Origin: Phyllostachys edulis
Taxonomy: Eukaryota > Streptophyta > Magnoliopsida > Poales > Poaceae
Direction of reading: 5' to 3'
Length of the DNA: 64,000 nucleotides
Assembly: GCA_036346405.1 (NCBI GenBank)
Contig: CM070548.1
Location: 73,379,739 to 73,443,738 of the forward strand
The position numbers were made by a program, and so were the translations under genes. The notes beneath the pieces are model-generated. The model did no database searches, was not told where the DNA came from, and saw only the letters and a program-made list of their open reading frames with translations. Position 1 is the first letter of the stretch; each line of letters starts with the position of its first letter. Positions 57,768-64,000 of the stretch are shown here, piece by piece.

Positions 57768-60700
57768 TGTAGGATCAAGGATAACTGACTAGAGGGGAGG
57801 TGAATAGGAGGTTCTTAAATTTTTAACAATTTAACGATTTTAGCCAAATAATAACTTGGTCTAAACAAGTTACACTTCTAGCTAAGCAATTCAATCACAA
57901 TAAACAAGCTAGAAATATAAATGCGGAAAGTAAAGACTAGAGATAACCACAAAGACACAACGATGTTTTTCCCGTGGTATCGAAGACTTGCCGGTCTTCA
58001 CTAATCCATGTTGAGGAAGCTTGACATCTCAAGCCGGCTCCACGAATTAAGCCTTCCCTCGATTCACTATGATTGTTCTTCCTCCACTCCGGAGATGGTG
58101 AACACCGAACCACTCACAAGCTTGCATCGGGCCTCTTCACAATCTTCTTTGAAGAGATCACTGTGCTCCACCACCAAACCGTCTAGGAGTGCGGCAACAC
58201 TCCAAGAGTAATAGATCAACGGTCTTCGCTTGACGGTACTCAAGTGCAAATGGATCAATTAGGAGTATGAATGCACTTGAATGAATCTCAACAAGCTCAC
58301 AATGAATGCACAAGAGTGTTTTTGAGTGTTGAGTGAATGCACAAGGCTCTCAAGGCTTTATGGATGTTAAATGGGCACTAGCAGTCTTTACTAGAGCAGT
58401 TGGGGGGGTATTTATAACCCCCACCAACAATTATGACCGTTGGGTACCAAACCCCAACTTTCAAATAAAATCGAACGCATCTGCGATTAACGAAGCAGAC
58501 GACCGACTTCATCTGAGCATAGTCAACGGCTAGAATAGTTACTAAAAATACACAATATAGCCGTTGAAAATCCCAGTCAGAACGACCGCCAAGTAAGGTG
58601 CGGTACGTCCGCTTTGCCCTGGTCGTACCGCATTTACGAGTGGTACAATCGATCGTAGGGTTTCAAAAATCGCCGAAAGATACAAGTGTTCTGGAATTTT
58701 CATACCGCCATATAAAAATCGGAATGACCGCAGCGCGGTACAACCGTTCCTAAACGCGGAACGTCCAATTTCTAGAAAGACTTTTTGAGCAGATTTATAC
58801 TTGTTCTGTTTTTATTGAACCGCCTCATAAAATTCGGTACCGCCGCACATCGGTACGACCGATTCTCACGAGTGGTACGACCGATTTCCATGTTCAGCTC
58901 TGAGGCAAAATGCATTGCTTCTGGTTTTCTTGAACCGCCAACTAAAAAATGGAATGACCGCAATGCGGCAGTACCTCTCAAAGAGCCGATCGTTCCGCAT
59001 GTGCGCTTAGTTGCACTACTACAAAACAGGCTATAGTAGACGCCCCATCACAGATGGTTCCTTTGGAACCATCTGTGTTGGGTTAGTCCGGACCTGCGGG
59101 TGGCGCAGGCCGACTATCACAGACGGTATTTTTTAGAACCGTCTGTGATAGTCATCTATCACAGACGGTTCATTAATAGAACCGTCTGTGAATTATCATA
59201 GACGGTTCTATTCACAAACCGTCTGTGATAATCCAGCCAATCACAGACGGTTCTCAATAAGAACCGTCTGTGATAATTAGTTATCACAGACGGTTCTAAT
59301 TAAGAACCGTTTGTGATATCCTGCTATCCCTCTGCCGCACTGCCGCTCTGGAGGCCCTGTGTCACAGACGGTTCTTTAATAGAACCGTGCATGAATGATC
59401 CTGAGCGGTTCTATTAAAAACCGCTCGTGATAGGTCTTATCATAGACGGTTCTTAACAAGAACCGTCTCTCGATTGTTAGGCGAAACGAAAATTTAAACA
59501 TAATGGGCGGTTGTCAAACTCGCTTTATATAACCTCCATCTCCTCCTCTGCGGTCTCTCCTCCTCACAGCTCATACCTCCATCTCCTCCTCTGCCGTTTC
59601 TCCTCCTCACACCTTGCACCCCGGCCTCCGCCGAGCTTGTCGCCGGCGGCCTCCTCCAACTCGTCCCGGCCTCATCCGAACCATCACCCCCGGCCTCCTC
59701 CACCTCGCCCCGACCTCGTCGTCACTGGCCTCCCACGACCTCGTCGCCTTGGCCTCCTCCCGCCCGTCGCTCCGGCCTCCCGACCTCACTCTCTCTACCC
59801 CCCCCCTTTGCTTTGTGATGTGGATTACTGAGTTGATGCTATTGTGATGTGGGTGATGCTACTGTGATGTGTGTAGTTCATGTTGAGTTATTTGGTTTGG
59901 GCAAAAATATAGATGGTAGATCGCGCACCGTTCGGTAAAATCATCATAACTTTTGCATACGAACTCCGATTGCAACGTTCTTTGGCTCGTTGGAAAGCTA
60001 ACGAAAAGCTCAATCATCATAACGTCAAGGTCAGATTCTCTTCGCGAGGTCTCGAAAAAGTGAAAACCCCAAAAAAGGTCGTTTAGGGCCTCTAAACGGC
60101 TTCCGAAGTTTTAGCAGCCGTTTTCGATTTTTTTTGCCACGAAAAAGGCTATCACGCAGCGGTTCTAAACAAGAACCGCTCAGGAAAACTCATCCTGACG
60201 GTTTGTAAATTAAACCGTCGGTGATATTCTCGATCACAAGCGGTTTTGATGAAAACCGCTCGTGATAATAGCCTTCCGAGCGGTTTCAACAAAAACCGTC
60301 GTGATAGTGCGTATCACGACGGTTTTGAACCGTCTGTGATAACCACTGTTATCACAGACCAACAAATATAGACGGTTCGAAACTGTTCGTGATGACGATT
60401 CCAACCGCTGCGTGATGAGGCTTCTGTAGTAGTGTTGGTTTGTTCTCTTCAAAATACTGATCGCCGCCAAGTAAGGTCCATCATATCGCACAAAGCGATA
60501 CGACATAATTATAATCAAGATTACTACCGATTTTGGACAGAAGCACTTAAAGCTTTTAAATTCAATTTCAAGTTTAAATTCAAATGCATGCATGATCCTA
60601 AATTGATCCATATGGCACAAGAACATGCTATCAAGCTACTAGCCATGATCCCTCTTAATAGTACAGCATTTATCCTATAACCCGGTCTTCCAACCAAAAC

Positions 60701-60913
60701 TCCTAAGACCGGTAAAATAGAAAAAGGAACCTAGACTACTTGTACCTTGTCTTTAAGCCAAAAGATCTTCATGTAGTCCATTTGCATGCAACCTTGCGTC
60801 AATAAGTTCACCAATGGGACTTAACCTTGTAAATACTCAATAAACATGTTAATCTCATATTCACATATTATCATTAATTACCAAAACAATTTTTAGGGGC
60901 GTAGATGCGTTCA
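57768..60913 (-). repeat. 3' LTR of a minus-strand LTR retrotransposon, with nested CACTA element
   Basis: On the plus strand it runs from TGTAGGATCAAGGATAAC to GATGCGTTCA (TG...CA). The adjacent AAAAAGGGGGAGAT on the minus strand (60914-60930) is a good PPT and gives the orientation. Without the CACTA insert (59014-60434) and its 3-bp duplication it is about 1.7 kb. It contains degenerate CGGTACGACCG-like motifs (58575-58890). The partner LTR lies beyond the window. Confidence 0.75.
59014..60434. mobile_element. Non-autonomous CACTA element (1421 bp)
   Basis: The ends are CACTACTACAAAACAGGC and the inverse of CACTACTACAGAAGCC, with a 3-bp duplication TTG at 59011-59013 and 60435-60437. The subterminal regions are packed with ATCACAGACGGTTCT-type units and their inversions (59050-59470 and 60140-60410), the presumed transposase binding sites. 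The centre (59520-59830) is a C-rich repeat of CCTCCATCTCCTCCTCTG units and gives spurious ORFs. No transposase is encoded. Confidence 0.96.
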
Positions 60914-60930
60914 ATCTCCCCCTTTTTGGT

Positions 60931-61430
60931 AATTGATGACAACACTATTAATATGTGAGAAAGATTGGTTTGAATATACTGTGAGTGTATATTCTTTTGA
61001 TATCTTAACAATAAAATAATTCTTGCAATAAACACAAATGAATGTATGAGAATTATTTTCTTGTTAAGTCTAATTTAAAGAAAGCTCCTCCTAAACATGT
61101 GCATATAAAGGATAGAAAATTTTGCAAGCACATGTAGAAATTTTGTGAAATTTGGCGGAGTTTCTTTAGCATATTTGAACTTGAGGAAATACAATATTAA
61201 GATAAGACAATAATTGAAATTGCATTTAAGATAATAACATAAACATAAACAGCATTCAACAAGTTCAACAGGTTAAAAGACACAGAATTAAACTATTACA
61301 AGCACATAAGTCCAACATAAGTACATAACACATATAAGTCCATTTATAATAGTAGCAAAAGTTTGCTCTGCTCCCCCTAAAACTATGTCTTCTCACTTCT
61401 CCCCCTTTGGCATCAAATACCAAAAACAAC
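60931..61430 (-). other. 3' non-coding part of the minus-strand element
   Basis: AT-rich sequence between the ORF relic and the PPT. It includes CTTCTCCCCCTTTGGCATCA, a motif seen in this position in grass retrotransposons. No frame of interest. Confidence 0.5.
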
Positions 61431-63186
61431 TCAGACGGCTTGGTCCTGAGGAGGAGAGATGAGGTCCTGGGAAGCCGGATCCTGGGTTGGAGCAGGAGCT
61501 GGAACTGGATCCTGAAGCTCTAGGGCTGGAGGAGAGGAGTCCTGAGAAGCAGTGACCTGATCTGGAGTTGGAATAGGTGACGGATCTGATATATTTGAAT
61601 CAAGAGGTGCCAAAACACAGGCTAGCCGACTCAGTGGCGGGTGGATCTGAGCCACTGTCTCGTGGCAGTCTTTGGAGGAGTAGAGACCGGAGCTGGTGCT
61701 GATATGGGAACAACAGAGTCAAGGTAAGTCAGAGCCTGAGATCTTGGCACTACTGGCAGGAGCTAGAGGAGGTACAGGTGTCGCAAAAGATGTCCTAGAA
61801 GGAGGAGGAGGACGATGAGTATATCGCTGAGGAGTCCTCAAACTCCCCTCTAAGTCACTGATGCTCTCCATCAGGGCAGACATCCTGTTACGAGTCTCCT
61901 CAAAGAAATAATTCTGAATTGATGCTATTTCAGCTAGCCTGTTGCGAGTCTCATTTTCAAATTTAGTTTGCTCGGTCTTCATTTCTTGCAAGGTACTAAG
62001 AATGAGCTCTCGATTTTGAAGAACACGTGCAAGAACACCCTTAGTAGGAGCATCGGCAATAGCGGTGCCTCGTCAAGATCAATCTCAACACAGCACGACT
62101 AGGAGGAGCACCATCTCGAGGCTTATAGGACTTGTGAACTGATCCCAATCCACCATGATACTCGATCTTCTGTGAAATTAATGCCATGATATATGGTGCA
62201 TAGTAAATCCTCTTAACTCTATCATTCTTAGAGGAAACTATACCCTGAAGAATAACATCCACAACATCAAACTTTATGCCCCTCATAATGTGATCTATAA
62301 TGTTCCAAGCATGTCCCCTGACTGCATCAAAATTACCACTCTTGGGGTAAAAAGTATGATTAATTATCTTGTTAATAATGCTTCGTAAGGGCCTAAGTCC
62401 AGTGATGGTCCCTAGCTTACACTTGACAGTTGAGTCATAATAGTCAGACCAAGCGGGAGCCAGTAAAGTAGGACTATCAAAAATATTCTCCCAAGTGCTG
62501 GACTGAACTCTTAGAACTCGCTCAAATTCTTCTTTTGTGCTCTGCAAGTCTCTAGTAACTGATATCCATCTGAAGGATTGCAAATCTGTTGAAACATGCA
62601 CAGTGGCGTAAAACTGCCTAATGAGCTCATCATCATAATTTTGTTTCAATGCCACAAGGTCGTGAAGACCTACTTGATGAAACAACTGATAAACACCACT
62701 ATATTTGTCCAAAGTATTTATATGAGACCATTTAATCCATTTGTGATCAGCAAATTTCCTATTACGTCCATATAGCTGCTCATAGACTTGTTCTTGGAAA
62801 ACAGTATGAAACCTTGGATTAATGGAGTTAGATTTGGAGAGATACTGATTCACATGTCTCTTAATGGCATACTCATCTGCTGAAAGAAGGTGTAAATCAA
62901 TTAGAGACGCTGGAGGTTCTCCTAAATTGTCAAATGTACCTTCTAGAGAATCTGGTTCTGATTGAGTCTCATCCTCAGAATCCTCTTCTGCAATCTCTTC
63001 GCTTTGAGATCAGTCTTGGCCTTTTCCTTTACCATGCACAATCTTACGCGACGGAGCGAGACCGATGCGTGGTGTCCGCAGTCGTCGTCGTTGAGGTTGC
63101 TGTGTTGGAGCTACAAATGATTGAGGAGATGATTGCCCTTTTGGTGGTCCATGGGATTTCCTCATCGCAACCCTCATGCTAGGCAT
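61431..63186 (-). pseudogene. Transposase_32-like (putative plant transposon) protein of the minus-strand element
   Basis: The frame starts at ATG 63186 (MPSMRVAMRKSHGPPKG) with a basic, disordered N-terminus. A stop at about 63010 is followed by an acidic stretch (EEIAEEDSEDETQSEPDS). The globular part 62041-62853 includes LIRQFYATVHVSTDLQSF and RWISVTRDLQSTKEEFERVL, resembling the plant domain of Pfam 'putative plant transposon protein'. Past a frameshift near 62060 comes a coiled-coil-like segment (EMKTEQTKFENETRNRLAEI, 61719-61991) and a Pro/Gln/Asp-rich tail ending at 61431. The function of the family is not known. One stop and at least two frame changes mark it as a pseudogene. Confidence 0.65.
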
Positions 63187-64000
63187 CTTTAGAAAGATAG
63201 GATAGGTTACAGGAAGTTCAAAGAGTTAATTGGAATAGAATTTAGTGAAAAAGAATTGAAGTTTCTGTTTTCTGTCAGGACAATCGGACGTACCGCCGTT
63301 CTATAGCCGGTACGACCGCACTGTGGTCGTACCGCGCTCAAGAACCGGTCGTTCCGATTATCCTGACCGAGTTCTAGGGCTATCAAAATGTTGAATATTT
63401 GATGATTTTTCATGTAGTGAATCCATGGATCTGATGTGCAAACATCATTAGACATCAATTATCTACTTTTGCCCAATTAGAACTACAGAGATCAATCGCA
63501 TTTTCATCAAACCCAAAAAGAGGACTCCTAGGGTTCCAAAAGATGGTAAAACGCAAATTAAACGGAGTTTTACCTTGAGATCTGGAGGAGATGAACCCTG
63601 GAGAGGCAGGAAACACGGAGAAATCAAAGGAATGTCGAGATTTTGAGTGGATTTTGGGGAGGAGTTTGGGTGGCGCACGGGCTGGAGAGAGAGAGAGATG
63701 CCGAAGGAAAAATGAAACGGTAGGATAACGGTTGAACCGTTCCAGAGAGGTTAAGGGAAAAGAGAACAGTAACTGCAGGAAGTTATTGCCCTCCCACAAA
63801 CCGTCGCGGTCGTACCGACCAAATGCCGCCGGTAGAACCGCACCCCAGTCATACCGCTGTTATAACGCCGATCGTACCGCACGTATAACGCCGGTTGACC
63901 CGATTGTCCTAGAGTTTTCAGGATTTTCTTTGGGACTTAGATTATTTGCAAATGATCCCTAGTTTTGCATTCAAATAAATATCATTAAGAATCATTATGC
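63187..64000 (-). other. Leader or upstream region of the minus-strand element
   Basis: It contains clusters of GGTACGACCGC-like motifs at 63283-63350 and 63800-63900 and a short CT/GA run near 63690. The 114-residue minus frame 63455-63799 has no recognised domain and probably reflects untranslated leader. Confidence 0.5.

Larger units (their letters stand above)
57768..64000 (-). mobile_element. LTR retrotransposon of unassigned family, continues past the window end
   Basis: It comprises the 3' LTR (57768-60913), the PPT, a 3' non-coding region (60931-61430), a minus-strand ORF relic (61431-63186) and an upstream leader (63187-64000). No protease, RT or integrase is in the window, so it may be non-autonomous or the pol may lie elsewhere. 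The shared GGTACGACCG-type motif in the LTR and leader supports one element. Confidence 0.65.

Noticed and set aside
59511..59847. 106-codon Pro/Ser-rich frame inside the CACTA element
   Set aside because: It is encoded by the CCTCCATCTCCTCCTCTG repeats; no transposase motif.
1..64000. tRNA, rRNA or other structural RNA genes
   Set aside because: No cloverleaf with A and B boxes or rRNA core sequence was recognised on either strand; the only tRNA-related match is the primer binding site at 12865-12877 and its short counterpart at 41052.

Overview
The window looks like heterochromatic or intergenic DNA from a grass (Poaceae). The reasons are the plant LTR-retrotransposon lineages present (Tekay-type chromoviruses, Tat-lineage gypsy elements, Angela/RIRE1-type and short-LTR copia elements), a CACTA element, two Mutator-like elements, and Harbinger-like and Stowaway-like MITEs. 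The species cannot be fixed from sequence alone. I found no intact host gene, no rRNA or tRNA gene and no CRISPR array. Nearly every base can be assigned to a transposable element or to a short spacer between elements. All element genes carry frameshifts or stops.

Positions 1-30637 are one nested stack. An outer gypsy-type LTR runs in from the left and ends at 30637; it carries a striking hairpin array at 11-880. Two elements were inserted into it. The first is a solo LTR (1403-17801, 5-bp target duplication AGTGT). That solo LTR was split by an Angela/RIRE1-like copia solo LTR (2672-16484), which was itself split by a nearly full-length Tekay-like chromovirus on the minus strand (4168-16363). 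The second is a full-length Tat-lineage element (18388-30338) with an antisense, apparently intron-containing ORF in its 3' part.

Positions 30638-40876 hold a Mutator-like element that captured part of a plant CLC chloride-channel gene (30775-32555). After it comes copy A of a roughly 0.9-kb duplicated segment. Copy A was expanded to about 8 kb by a hAT-like insertion, a Harbinger-like element, a Stowaway-like MITE, a second Mutator-like element (9-bp duplication) and a 3.2-kb solo LTR (5-bp duplication AAAGG). Copy B at 56889-57767 lacks these insertions and acts as an empty-site control.

Positions 40877-45551 are a copia element with short LTRs. Positions about 46400-55817 are a gag-less Tat-lineage element read on the minus strand. 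It has two tandem-repeat arrays and a plus-strand antisense ORF preceded by its own TATA-like box. Copy B is cut at 57768 by the LTR of another element on the minus strand, which continues past the window end. That LTR contains a CACTA element (59014-60434), and its internal part encodes a protein resembling the plant Transposase_32 family.

The most notable signals are structural. They are a hairpin array with a constant five-base loop and arms that change together, a hairpin kept just inside the 3' terminus of several unrelated LTR families, and antisense ORFs with promoter-like and intron-like signals inside Tat elements.
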